Part shown: piece after piece, positions 8,416 through 15,500 of the stretch
Layout of the letters: each line of letters opens with the position of its first letter
Numbering within the stretch: position 1 is the first letter of the stretch
Source of the DNA: CAZBLK01 sp964492715
GTDB lineage: Bacteria; Bacillota; Clostridia; Lachnospirales; WRBF01
Direction of reading: 5' to 3'
Assembly (NCBI GenBank): GCA_964492715.1
Contig: CAZBLK010000010.1
Coordinates: 40,145 to 104,144 of the forward strand
DNA: 64,000 nucleotides
Translations under genes and position numbers: made by a program
The notes under the pieces: generated by a model
Databases searched by the model: none
Told to the model about the DNA's origin: nothing
Seen by the model: only the letters and a program-made list of their open reading frames with translations

Positions 8416-9527
8416 TGGATTCACGCAACATCAAATTAGCACACACTTTAATTAACTACTCAGTTAAATTAAAGAAAGGGGAAAAAATACTTATTGAAGG
8501 CATAGGCAACGACTCTTTGGAGCTTGTTAACCTTTGCATTAAGGAAGCTTATGCAGTTGGCGCAATTCCGTTTGTTTGGATAAGCAGCGACACTTCAAGG
8601 CGTGAAATTCTTTTGAACGCAACAGAAGAACAGCTTAAAATAGCTTACGAAGTAGACATTCAGCTTATGAAGCAAATAGACGCATACATCGGCATACGTG
8701 CAACAGACAATGTTGCCGAAATTTCAGACGTGCCATCAGAAAAGCTTTCTATGTACATGAAGCACTACTATAGCCCACTTCACTTAACCGAACGTGTTTC
8801 CAAAAAGTGGGTAGTTTTGCGTTACCCAAACAACAGCATGTCACAGCTTGCAAACATGAGCAAGCAAGCCTTTTCTGAATATTACTACAACGTTTGCAAC
8901 CTTGACTATGAAAAAATGGATAAGGCTATGGATCCACTTAAAGAGCTTTTGGAAAAAACAGACAAAGTTCACATTACAGGTGTTGGAACAGACCTTACTT
9001 TTTCTATCAAAGGTATACCGGCCAAAAAGTGTTCTGGCGAGCGCAACATTCCAGACGGAGAAGTTTACACAGCGCCTGTTAAAGACTCGGTTAACGGCTA
9101 CATCACATACAACACGCCTGCACTTCGTGAAGGGTTTACTTATCATAACATTAAGTTTACTTTTGAAAACGGTAAAATTGTTGAAGCAACTTGCAACGAC
9201 AACACAAGGCTTAATGAGTATCTTGACACGGACGAAGGCGCAAGGTACGTTGGCGAGTTTGCAATTGGCGTAAACCCATACATTACAGTGCCAATGCTTG
9301 ACACGTTGTTTGATGAAAAAATAATGGGTTCGTTCCACTTTACTCCTGGCTCATGCTATGACGATGTGCCAAATGGCAACAAAAGCGCAATCCACTGGGA
9401 TTTGGTTTGTATTCAAACGCCTGAGTACGGCGGCGGCAAAATGTACTTTGACGGCGTGCTAGTTCGTGAAGATGGCAGGTTTGTTATTCCAGAGCTTATG
9501 GGGCTTAACCCTGAAAACTTGAAGTAG
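8415..9527 (+). CDS. M29-family metalloaminopeptidase
   Basis: Thermophilic-type (M29, AmpS/PepS) aminopeptidase of 370 residues that removes N-terminal residues from peptides in the cytoplasm with two metal ions. Conserved blocks are visible: NIPDGEVYTAPV (metal-binding Glu), GARYVGEFAIGVN (second Glu), GSFHFTPG (His) and SAIHWDLV (His and Asp). Both the N-terminal domain and the C-terminal catalytic domain are intact. It is coupled to the MFS gene by a one-base TAATG overlap, with AAGGAGAGA as ribosome site. A strong terminator follows. Confidence 0.92.
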   Translation: MDSRNIKLAHTLINYSVKLKKGEKILIEGIGNDSLELVNLCIKEAYAVGAIPFVWISSDTSRREILLNATEEQLKIAYEVDIQLMKQIDAYIGIRATDNVAEISDVPSEKLSMYMKHYYSPLHLTERVSKKWVVLRYPNNSMSQLANMSKQAFSEYYYNVCNLDYEKMDKAMDPLKELLEKTDKVHITGVGTDLTFSIKGIPAKKCSGERNIPDGEVYTAPVKDSVNGYITYNTPALREGFTYHNIKFTFENGKIVEATCNDNTRLNEYLDTDEGARYVGEFAIGVNPYITVPMLDTLFDEKIMGSFHFTPGSCYDDVPNGNKSAIHWDLVCIQTPEYGGGKMYFDGVLVREDGRFVIPELMGLNPENLK

Positions 9528-9532
9528 TTTTA

Positions 9533-9577
9533 AAAGGCTGTTGCAGGGCGGAGATTGCTTTGCAGTAGCCTTTTTTG
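9533..9577 (+). terminator. Terminator after aminopeptidase gene
   Basis: AAAAGGCTgtTGCA pairs with TGCAgtAGCCTTTTTT across a short loop and is followed by a T run. It ends the MFS-aminopeptidase transcript. Confidence 0.8.
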
Positions 9578-9589
9578 AGATAAGTCTGA

Positions 9590-9645
9590 CCTTGGGGGAG
9601 AAAACCTTTTTTCAAACGGTGAAAAAAGTTTTTTCCCCCAAACCC
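9590..9645. repeat. G/C-capped hairpin repeat upstream of glgA
   Basis: CCTTGGGGGAGAAAACC plus TTTTTTC pairs with GAAAAAAG plus TTTTTTCCCCCAAA around ACGGT. It opens with GACCTTGGGG and closes with CCCCAAACCCC, like the two-hairpin repeat at 7073 and 63951, so it is probably a diverged relative. Bases 9655-9747 beyond it hold nothing I can identify. Confidence 0.55.
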
Positions 9646-9747
9646 CCTCTTTCCAAAAACGCCGAATTTTGTGGCGGTTGGTTTGTACAATATTTATTAT
9701 CTGGAAATTTGCACAATATTTGTGTTAAACAATTAGGGAAATTCACC

Positions 9748-9776
9748 TTGACATATTTACATTAAAAAAGTAATAT
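9748..9776 (+). promoter_or_regulatory. Sigma-A-type promoter for glgA
   Basis: TTGACA, 17 bp, TAATAT. It would produce an mRNA with a leader of about 200 nt that includes the palindromic repeat at 9836. Confidence 0.7.
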
Positions 9777-9835
9777 TAAGTAGAGAAAAATTGTTAAAAT
9801 CGACATAATCGAAAGTTTGCTTCATTTTAAATTAC

Positions 9836-9900
9836 ACTTCTTGCGAAATAAGAAATGTCCAATTTGCCATAAAGGCGGCGTTTATAATTTCGGAGGAGGT
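9836..9900. repeat. 65-bp palindromic repeat, copy 1
   Basis: Arms ACTTCTTGCGAAAT and ATTTCGGAGGAGGT flank a core containing AATTTGCCATAAAGGCGGCG. Two further copies are at 19609-19672 and 47936-48000. In this copy the right arm has mutated away from CGCAAG. It lies inside the inferred 5' leader of glgA. Confidence 0.8.
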
Positions 9901-9982
9901 CTATTACTTAATAAGGTAACCCAAATATGTTATAAAGTATAAATTACTAATGAAAAGAAACCAATAAGAAAAGAGGTAAATT

Positions 9983-11431
9983 ATGTCTGACGCTTGCAAG
10001 CCTAAAGTATTAATTGTTGCTTCAGAGGTTACACCATATGCCAAAAGCGGTGGGCTTGGTGACGTTATAGGTTCGTTGCCAAAGGCGTTGAAGCAGCTTG
10101 GCGTTGACGTTCGTGTTGTTTTTCCTAAGTACGCTTCAATTAAAGGCGAATACTTAAATTCGCTTAAATATATAAATTCGTTCAACGTTTCATTGGGTTG
10201 GAGAAGCCAACAGGCTTCTGTTTATTCGCTTGACGGCGACGTGCCTATGTATTTAATTGGAAACGATTATTATTTTGGCAGGGACGGGTTTTACGGCTAC
10301 GGCGACGACTTTGAGCGTTTTTCTTTCTTCAGCAAAGCAGCAATTGAATTTTTAAACTGTGTTGACTTTATGCCTGACATAATTCATGTTAACGACTGGC
10401 AAACTGGTCTAGTTCCGCTTTACTTGCGTGACAACTACAGCGGCTTTGTTGCACTTTCAAAAATTAAAACAGTTATTACAATTCATAATTTGCAGTATCA
10501 AGGGCTTTTTGGCAGAGAGGTACTTGGCGCAATTGGCCTAAACGACGGCTATTTTAACAGCGAAAAGCTAGAGTTTAACAACAGCATAAGCTTCTTAAAG
10601 GCTGGGCTTTTTTATTCCGATGCAATTACGACAGTTAGCGAAACGTATGCAAAAGAAGTGCAAACGCCAGAATATGGCTATGGCATGGACGGAATTTTGC
10701 GTTCGCAGGCGTTTAAATTTAGCGGCATTGTAAACGGCGTTGACATGGACACAAACAACCCAGAAGAAGACAAAAGAATTTATGCAACATACAGCAGTAA
10801 AAACATGAAAAACAAAAAGAAAAATAAAGAAGCACTGCAAAAAGAGTTAAACCTTCCTGTTCGTGACGATGTGCCTGTTATAAGCGTAGTTTCAAGGCTT
10901 GCTGACCAAAAAGGTTTTAACCTTTTGTACGTTGCTATGGAGGAGCTTCTTTCAAAAGACATTCAGCTTGTAGTTTTGGGTACAGGTGACGGAAGCTACG
11001 AGCATTTGTTTAAGCACATGGCTTGGCGTGCACCTGAAAAGGTAAGCGCAAACATTTTCTTTAACGAACAGCTTGCCCAAAAAATTTATGCTGGCTCGGA
11101 CATGTTCCTTATGCCGTCGTTGTTTGAGCCGTGCGGCCTTGGGCAAATTTTTGCAATGCGCTACGGAACAGTGCCTATTGTGCGCCAAACTGGCGGTCTT
11201 GCCGACACCGTTACACAATTTAACCCAAAAACAAACGAAGGCACAGGCTTTATGTTTAAAGACTATGATGCAAATGGAATGATGTGGGCGATTAATCAAG
11301 CTTTAGATGTGTATAATAATAACAAAAGCGGCTTTGCACAAATTGTCAAAAACGGCATGGGGCTTGACTTTTCTTGGCAAAAGTCTGCTGCAAAATATTT
11401 AGAGCTTTACGAACAGCTTGTAAGCAAGTAG
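9983..11431 (+). CDS. glgA: Glycogen synthase
   Basis: ADP-glucose-dependent starch/glycogen synthase of family GT5 that extends alpha-1,4-glucan chains. At 482 residues it has full family length. The N-terminal nucleotide-sugar motif is AKSGGLGDVIGSLP (K-x-G-G-L; here KSGGL rather than KTGGL). HVNDWQTGLVPLYL and the C-terminal ESRL-type block RLADQKGF are conserved, and the E-X7-E motif occurs in SLFEPCGLGQ. The ribosome site is GAGGT, 6 nt before the ATG. No glgB, glgC or glgP is near, so it is a lone glycogen gene here. It is followed 36 nt later by a YjfB-type peptide gene. Confidence 0.96.
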   Translation: MSDACKPKVLIVASEVTPYAKSGGLGDVIGSLPKALKQLGVDVRVVFPKYASIKGEYLNSLKYINSFNVSLGWRSQQASVYSLDGDVPMYLIGNDYYFGRDGFYGYGDDFERFSFFSKAAIEFLNCVDFMPDIIHVNDWQTGLVPLYLRDNYSGFVALSKIKTVITIHNLQYQGLFGREVLGAIGLNDGYFNSEKLEFNNSISFLKAGLFYSDAITTVSETYAKEVQTPEYGYGMDGILRSQAFKFSGIVNGVDMDTNNPEEDKRIYATYSSKNMKNKKKNKEALQKELNLPVRDDVPVISVVSRLADQKGFNLLYVAMEELLSKDIQLVVLGTGDGSYEHLFKHMAWRAPEKVSANIFFNEQLAQKIYAGSDMFLMPSLFEPCGLGQIFAMRYGTVPIVRQTGGLADTVTQFNPKTNEGTGFMFKDYDANGMMWAINQALDVYNNNKSGFAQIVKNGMGLDFSWQKSAAKYLELYEQLVSK

Positions 11432-11467
11432 GGGCAGTACGAAAGCTATTAAACAGGAGGTAAAAAT

Positions 11468-11641
11468 ATGGATATTCCAAAACTTTCTATGTCTATGGCG
11501 CAGTCAAACGTTCAGCAAGCGGCTTCAATTGCTGTTTTAAAAAAGAGCATGGACATGGTGAAGGAGCAAGGTAAAGTTATTTCACAAATGATTGAAAATT
11601 CAGCAGTAGAAGCGCCTTCTACTATTGATTTAAAGGTTTAA
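11468..11641 (+). CDS. YjfB-family small putative motility protein
   Basis: A 57-residue protein beginning MDIPKLSMSMAQSNVQQA, which matches the YjfB family of putative motility proteins (PF14070). Those start MDIxxLSMxxSQxxVQQAASIAV and run into an amphipathic helix. The start ATG follows AGGAGG by 7 nt. It is cytoplasmic, with no signal or membrane segment. It lies 36 nt after glgA and may share its transcript. The molecular role of the family is not established; the motility link comes from co-occurrence with flagellar genes. Confidence 0.75.
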   Translation: MDIPKLSMSMAQSNVQQAASIAVLKKSMDMVKEQGKVISQMIENSAVEAPSTIDLKV

Positions 11642-11647
11642 GCTTGT

Positions 11648-11682
11648 GGTAAGCCTTCCAAAAGTATTTTGGGGGGCTTGCT
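11648..11682 (+). terminator. Possible terminator after yjfB-type gene
   Basis: AAGCCTTCCAAAA pairs imperfectly with TTTTGGGGGGCTT around GTA. The following T run is weak (GCTTTG), so termination strength is uncertain. Confidence 0.4.
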
Positions 11683-11726
11683 TTGTAAACTTACATAAAC
11701 ATACATAAACATTTTTTCTATACTAC

Positions 11727-11755
11727 TTGACGTAAAAAATAATATCTACTATAAT
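11727..11755 (+). promoter_or_regulatory. Strong promoter for the rpmH operon
   Basis: TTGACG, exactly 17 bp, TATAAT. It lies 60 bp upstream of rpmH and fits a high-expression housekeeping promoter. Confidence 0.85.
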
Positions 11756-11814
11756 AGCAATAGCGTTTCGATGAAAATTGTAACGAAACATAAGCTGTAA
11801 GGGAGGTGCTTTCG

Positions 11815-11949
11815 ATGAAACGTACATTTCAGCCAAAAAAAAGACAGAGAAGCAAAGAGCACGGCTTCAGAAAACGCATGAGAACGGCTAACGGCAGAAA
11901 GGTTTTGCTTAGAAGACGAAGAAAGGGCAGAAAGGTATTGTCTGCTTAA
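11815..11949 (+). CDS. rpmH: Ribosomal protein bL34
   Basis: A 44-residue, highly basic large-subunit ribosomal protein. It reads MKRTFQPKKRQRSKEHGFRK at the start and ends with an RRRRKGRKVLSA tail, both diagnostic of bL34. The ribosome site GGGAGGTG is 9 nt upstream. It is first in the rpmH-rnpA-yidD-yidC-jag cluster. In most Firmicutes dnaA lies upstream of rpmH; here glgA does, and there is no sign of dnaA or an origin. Confidence 0.97.
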   Translation: MKRTFQPKKRQRSKEHGFRKRMRTANGRKVLLRRRRKGRKVLSA

Positions 11950-11969
11950 TTTGTTTTAATAGTGAACAC

Positions 11970-12085
11970 TTTACAGGCTTAAAAGCCTTTATTTGCTTTA
12001 TATGCACTAAACTTTAAGGCGGTTTTGCTTTTTCGCTAATTCTTTTTAAGAATTGGTAATTAAAGGTAAAACCGCTATAGTCGTG
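11970..12085 (+). other. Structured rpmH-rnpA intergenic region
   Basis: AGGCTTAAAAGCCTTTATTT could be a weak terminator or attenuator. It is followed by GGCGGTTTTGC paired with TAAAACCGC, enclosing a small hairpin AATTCTTTTTAAGAATT. It probably tunes read-through from rpmH into rnpA. No known riboswitch was recognised. Confidence 0.4.
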
Positions 12086-12153
12086 TGAGATGGTTTATGA
12101 ATACACATTCATAAACATTTAACAAAGGTTTATGCGAAGTCGAGGTTATAGTT

Positions 12154-12504
12154 TTGCTCTACACACAATCGTTAAAAAAAAACTTTCAGTTCAGACGTGT
12201 ATACAACAAAGGGCGCTCGCTTGCAAACAAGCACCTTGTTATGTACATTCTAAAAAGTAATGAAGAAGGCAACAAGCTTGGTATTTCCGTAAGCAAAAAG
12301 GTTGGAAAAAGTGTTGTTAGAAGCCGCATTACACGGCTTATTCGTGAAAGCTACAGAAGCCTTGAGGAAGAAGTTTTAACAGGGCTTGACATTGTTATTA
12401 TTGCTCGTAAAGAAATTTGCGGCGTACAATACGCCGACGTCAAAAAATCTCTTAGACATCTATTAAAGCTTCATGGTATAATACAAAAGGAACATCAAGG
12501 CTAG
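12154..12504 (+). CDS. rnpA: Ribonuclease P protein component
   Basis: A 116-residue basic protein that binds the RNase P RNA and helps position pre-tRNA 5' leaders. The opening SLKKNFQFRRVYNKGRS and the central GISVSKKVGKSVVRSRITRLIRE block are family hallmarks. The RNR motif, usually RNRxKRLIRE, reads RSRITRLIRE, so the asparagine and one lysine are replaced. The start is TTG at 12154, supported by GAGGT 6 nt upstream. It lies between rpmH and yidD in the conserved cluster. Confidence 0.94.
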   Translation: MLYTQSLKKNFQFRRVYNKGRSLANKHLVMYILKSNEEGNKLGISVSKKVGKSVVRSRITRLIRESYRSLEEEVLTGLDIVIIARKEICGVQYADVKKSLRHLLKLHGIIQKEHQG

Positions 12505-12574
12505 TGCCTTTCGTTGCAATATGTTTTTTGTCAGTTCTTTGGAAATTTCTAAAGAATTATAAATGGGACAAGTT

Positions 12575-12787
12575 ATGATTAAAAAATTTATTTTAAAATT
12601 GCTAAAATTGTATAAAAGGTACATTTCACCTTGTCTGCCGCCTTCATGCCGATACTACCCTACATGCTCGGAGTACACGTTTACTGCCGTCGAAAAGTAT
12701 GGTGTGATAAAAGGGGTAGTAATGGGTGTTTTTCGCATATTACGCTGCAACATTTTGTTTCCAGGCGGGTATGACCCTGTACCTTAA
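12575..12787 (+). CDS. yidD: Membrane protein insertion efficiency factor YidD
   Basis: A small amphipathic membrane-associated protein of 70 residues that assists YidC-dependent membrane insertion. The signature YISPCLPPSCRYYPTCSEYT, with its three cysteines, is diagnostic, followed by a G-rich segment and PGGYDPVP. The ATG at 12575 (MIKKFILKLLKLYK) gives the standard N-terminus. An ATG at 12563 would add four residues, but the GGGACAAG just after it serves better as the ribosome site for 12575. It is 70 nt after rnpA and 64 nt before yidC. Confidence 0.92.
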   Translation: MIKKFILKLLKLYKRYISPCLPPSCRYYPTCSEYTFTAVEKYGVIKGVVMGVFRILRCNILFPGGYDPVP

Positions 12788-12851
12788 AGTTGTTCTGTAT
12801 GCGTTTTTAAAACTGTATATACAGCAATGCTTACACTACGGAGGAAATTAA

Positions 12852-13877
12852 GTGCATTATTTATTTGGCTACACTTCGCTTCTTAGCAACATGGTTCAAA
12901 AGAACCCAAACATTATAGTTGATGTAATTGCAAAGTTTTTGGGTTGGATAATAGATGTTATTTACAACGTTACAGACGCAATTACAACAGATGGCGTAAA
13001 CGCTTTGGGCGTTTCAATTATTTTGCTGACAATTGTAACACGTTTTTTAATGTTGCCACTTGCGTTTAAACAGCAGAAATCAATGTTGGCTTCGCAAAAG
13101 CTTCAGCCGGAAGTTGATAAAATTAGGAAAAAGTATGGAAACACTAAAGACCCTGAAGTACAGCAAAAAATGAATGCTGACATTCAAGCACTTTATGCAA
13201 AACATAAAGTAAACCCTCTTTCGGGTTGCTTGCCGCTTTTAATTCAAATGCCGATATTTTTTGCATTAAGCTATTTAATGCAGAATAGTTATTTGTTTAT
13301 TAAAAAAATAGGTGCTGTTTATGAACAGCTTGCTCAAACAATTTTCAGTGTGCCAGACTTTGCCAATTTTGCAAACGATGTGCTAAAACCTATTGCTTTG
13401 CCTAAATTGCCAAAAAACTTTTCAATTGACTTGGCTGTTTCAGGCGACTTGCAAAAGGTTTTAAACAAGCTAACTTCATTAGAATGGACAACAATTGTAA
13501 ACAGTATGCCTGATGATTTAAAGCCTGTGCTTCAAGGGCTTTTGGAACAAAAGGTTAACATTGACCATTTTTTAGGTATAAACCTTGTTGACAATGCAGG
13601 TTACGCTTTCCCTGGAATTTTAATTCCAATTTTAGCGGCTGCTACTACTTTCTTGTCGTCATACCTTATGAGTAAGACATCACAGCAATCAACTGAACCA
13701 AATGCTATGGCTATGCAAAAGGTTATGCTTTATGCAATGCCTTTGCTAATTGGCTTTACGACAGTAGGTTTTCCAACGGGTGTTGGTCTTTACTGGATTA
13801 CGTCAACCGCATTCCAAATTGTACAACAGTTTTTCATGAATAAACGTTATTCGATTGATAAAAAGGCTAAGGTGTAA
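12852..13877 (+). CDS. yidC: Membrane protein insertase YidC/Oxa1 (SpoIIIJ type)
   Basis: Inserts and folds membrane proteins alone or with SecYEG. It is 341 residues with the Firmicute-type layout: an N-terminal hydrophobic stretch, then the conserved 60-kDa inner-membrane core with TRFLMLPLAFKQQKSM, a charged hairpin, NPLSGCLPLLIQMPIFFALS and the last helices (PTGVGLYWITS). No lipobox cysteine is seen at the N-terminus. An insertion of about 80 residues rich in K, P and D (about 150-240) separates two membrane segments. The GTG start follows GGAGG. It is followed by jag with a 27-nt gap, the standard pairing. Confidence 0.95.
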   Translation: MHYLFGYTSLLSNMVQKNPNIIVDVIAKFLGWIIDVIYNVTDAITTDGVNALGVSIILLTIVTRFLMLPLAFKQQKSMLASQKLQPEVDKIRKKYGNTKDPEVQQKMNADIQALYAKHKVNPLSGCLPLLIQMPIFFALSYLMQNSYLFIKKIGAVYEQLAQTIFSVPDFANFANDVLKPIALPKLPKNFSIDLAVSGDLQKVLNKLTSLEWTTIVNSMPDDLKPVLQGLLEQKVNIDHFLGINLVDNAGYAFPGILIPILAAATTFLSSYLMSKTSQQSTEPNAMAMQKVMLYAMPLLIGFTTVGFPTGVGLYWITSTAFQIVQQFFMNKRYSIDKKAKV

Positions 13878-13904
13878 CTTAGAACCTTGCAAGGAGGGTT
13901 TTTT

Positions 13905-14522
13905 ATGGAAAGTATAGAACGCTTCGGTAAAACTGTAGACGATGCTGTGGAGCTTGCTTTAAGAGAACTTGGTGTAACTAACGAGCAAGTAGACGTAACA
14001 GTTTTGGAACAGCCGACAAAGGGGCTTTTTGGGATTGGCGGCAAGCCAGCCCGTGTCTTGGTGACAAAAAAGTTTGACCCACAGTCTGTTGTAAAAACGT
14101 TTTTGCGTGAAGTTTCCACTTCAATGGGCGTGGTTGTTGAAGTTTCTACAAAGCTTACAGACAACCAAATGCACGTTGAGCTAAAGGGCGAAAAGATGGG
14201 TGTGTTTATTGGTAAGCGTGGGCAAACATTGGACGCATTGCAGTACATACTTAACCTTATCGTAAACAAAGGCAATGCACCGTTTATTTCAATTACTTTG
14301 GACACGGAAAACTATCGTAAAAGAAGGCGTGAAACGCTTGAAGCGTTGGCGCACAACTTGGCTAAAAAGGCCAAAACTACAAAAAAGGACATTGTGCTTG
14401 AGCCAATGAGCCCTTACGAAAGAAGAATTATTCATTCTGTTTTGCAGAGTGACAGGGGAATTACGACACACAGCGAAGGGCAAGAGCCTTTTAGAAATGT
14501 TGTTATTTCACCTAAGAGGTAG
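13905..14522 (+). CDS. jag: RNA-binding protein Jag/KhpB
   Basis: A 205-residue RNA-binding protein linked to cell elongation and sporulation. Its Jag N-terminal domain (about 1-50, ending KGLFGIGGKPARV) is followed by a KH domain with the GxxG loop in FIGKRGQTLDAL, and a C-terminal R3H domain (KRRRETLEALAHN...SPYERRIIH). The start ATG follows AAGGAGGG by 6 nt. It is the last gene of the rpmH cluster and is closed by a clear terminator; mnmE and mnmG, often next, are absent. Confidence 0.95.
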   Translation: MESIERFGKTVDDAVELALRELGVTNEQVDVTVLEQPTKGLFGIGGKPARVLVTKKFDPQSVVKTFLREVSTSMGVVVEVSTKLTDNQMHVELKGEKMGVFIGKRGQTLDALQYILNLIVNKGNAPFISITLDTENYRKRRRETLEALAHNLAKKAKTTKKDIVLEPMSPYERRIIHSVLQSDRGITTHSEGQEPFRNVVISPKR

Positions 14523-14526
14523 TTTA

Positions 14527-14552
14527 TAAGGGCGGGGTTTCCGCCCTTTTTT
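14527..14552 (+). terminator. Terminator of rpmH-jag operon
   Basis: AAGGGCGG, loop GGTTT, CCGCCCTT, then TTTTTG: a classic intrinsic terminator five bases after jag. Confidence 0.92.
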
Positions 14553-14553
14553 G

Positions 14554-14715
14554 TTACAAACAAACAATATTTGTTGCAATATTTTCACAAAACACACTAT
14601 CATGTTCAACAAACAAAATTGTTGGGTTAAATTCAAGCAGCACATTTTCAATTTGCATACGAGAAATTACATCAATAAAATTTAAAGGTTCGTCCCAAAC
14701 AAACAAGTGCGTTTT
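14554..14715 (-). pseudogene. C-terminal remnant of an ABC-F type ATPase
   Basis: Read on the minus strand this stretch encodes 53 residues starting KTHLFVWDEPLNFIDV and continuing to FVEHDSVFCENIATN, then a stop. These are the Walker B/D-loop and H-loop (FVEHD) blocks of the second ATPase domain of Lsa/Vga/Msr-like ABC-F ribosome-protection proteins. All upstream domains are missing. The remnant is in the same reading frame as the HTH gene and follows its stop codon directly, so a deletion or insertion has joined the two. It has no start or ribosome site of its own. Confidence 0.75.
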
Positions 14716-14937
14716 TTATTTCCGTTCATAAGGGTTTGGATTATCCGTTTGTTCCAACAAATAATCAACGCTAGTTTTATAAATGTGCGAAAGCTTAATT
14801 AACACCTCAATAGGGAAGGCATTTGCACCGTTTTCGTAAGCAGAATATGCGCTTCGGCTAATGTGCAGTATGTCTGCAATTTTCTGCTGGGTTAAGTCGT
14901 TATCTTCTCTTAGGTTTTTTATTCGTTTATAAACCAT
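14716..14937 (-). CDS. Small XRE-family (Cro/CI-type) DNA-binding regulator
   Basis: A 73-residue protein that is almost entirely a helix-turn-helix domain: YKRIKNLREDNDLTQQKIAD, then LHISRSAYSAYENGAN, followed by LIKLSHIYKTSVDYLL. It acts as a transcriptional repressor or activator. The start at 14937 gives MVYKRIK and is preceded by a GGTGA ribosome site. Upstream in-frame codons would place the start in the promoter. Its promoter overlaps a large inverted repeat, suggesting autoregulation. Beyond the stop lies an ABC-F remnant; it may once have controlled that gene, which is inference. Confidence 0.9.
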   Translation of the reverse strand: MVYKRIKNLREDNDLTQQKIADILHISRSAYSAYENGANAFPIEVLIKLSHIYKTSVDYLLEQTDNPNPYERK

Positions 14938-14952
14938 TTTAATCACCGTAAT

Positions 14953-15040
14953 TATTATATCGCAATTTGAATAAACATGTTCACCAATTTGCGACAAAAA
15001 ATGGTTGAACCTCTCGATATTTTTGTCGCAAAATGGTGAC
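14953..15040 (-). promoter_or_regulatory. HTH gene promoter with palindromic operator
   Basis: On the minus strand a TATAAT box lies near 14953-14959. Upstream are two arms, GTTCACCAATTTGCGACAA (from 14979) and TTGTCGCAAAATGGTGAC (to 15040), forming an imperfect inverted repeat of about 18 bp per arm around a 20-bp spacer. The repeat overlaps the -35 region, as expected for an autoregulatory XRE repressor with two half sites. Confidence 0.6.
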
Positions 15041-15086
15041 TACAAAACTCAAATTGCTATATATGACATTTTCCGAAAAATCCACC

Positions 15087-15115
15087 TTGACAACCAAACA
15101 CGCACAATGTAAAAT
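15087..15115 (+). promoter_or_regulatory. Promoter of the valS T-box transcript
   Basis: TTGACA, 17 bp, TAAAAT. Confidence 0.85.
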
Positions 15116-15129
15116 ATACTAAACTAACT

Positions 15130-15372
15130 ATGCAAATGCAATGAAAAAGAGGAGTAAGAAGCAACTGCCAAAAGAGATAGGCGTTCGTCGGCTGAAAAGC
15201 GCCTTTGGAAAAGAGCTTCCGAACGTAGCTTTCGAGCAGTTGCGGCGAACACTTTTTTAAGTAGCTGCAAACGGGTTGCTCCGTTACAAGCAAGAGAGCC
15301 TGTGTTTTTTAAACTCAGGAATTAAGGTGGTACCACGGTCTTTCGTCCTTTTGGGCGAAAGACCTTTTTTAT
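15130..15372 (+). promoter_or_regulatory. T-box riboswitch controlling valS
   Basis: Senses uncharged tRNA and allows valS transcription when valyl-tRNA is scarce. The invariant T-box AAGGTGGTACCACGG is at 15324-15338. It is followed by the terminator GGTCTTTCGTCC, loop TTTT, GGGCGAAAGACC and T6 (15337-15370), which overlaps it as required for the antiterminator switch. Stem I is visible: an AGTAAGAA S-turn strand near 15150, then GCAACTGC pairing with GCAGTTGC (15235-15242) and the matching GCGAA. A GTA at 15225-15227 is a candidate valine specifier codon, but I cannot fold the loop with certainty. Confidence 0.93.
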
Positions 15373-15500
15373 TTATTAGAAATATTTTCGCAGCATTTAA
15401 AATTGGTTAAGTGTAAAGCCTTTTCTGTAGCTTGGGCAGAGCCGCCAAGGTTTTTTCTTTTATTTATGTTTAAAATATACCAATCCATCTGGAGGTAATT

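Noticed and set aside
9541..9765. Reading frames between the aminopeptidase and glgA on either strand
   Set aside because: They run through a terminator and a hairpin repeat; low-complexity product, no recognisable family.
11700..11815. A replication origin next to rpmH
   Set aside because: No cluster of DnaA boxes and no dnaA gene; only a normal promoter is present.
15057..15293. A minus-strand reading frame upstream of valS
   Set aside because: It lies across the T-box leader and has no ribosome site.
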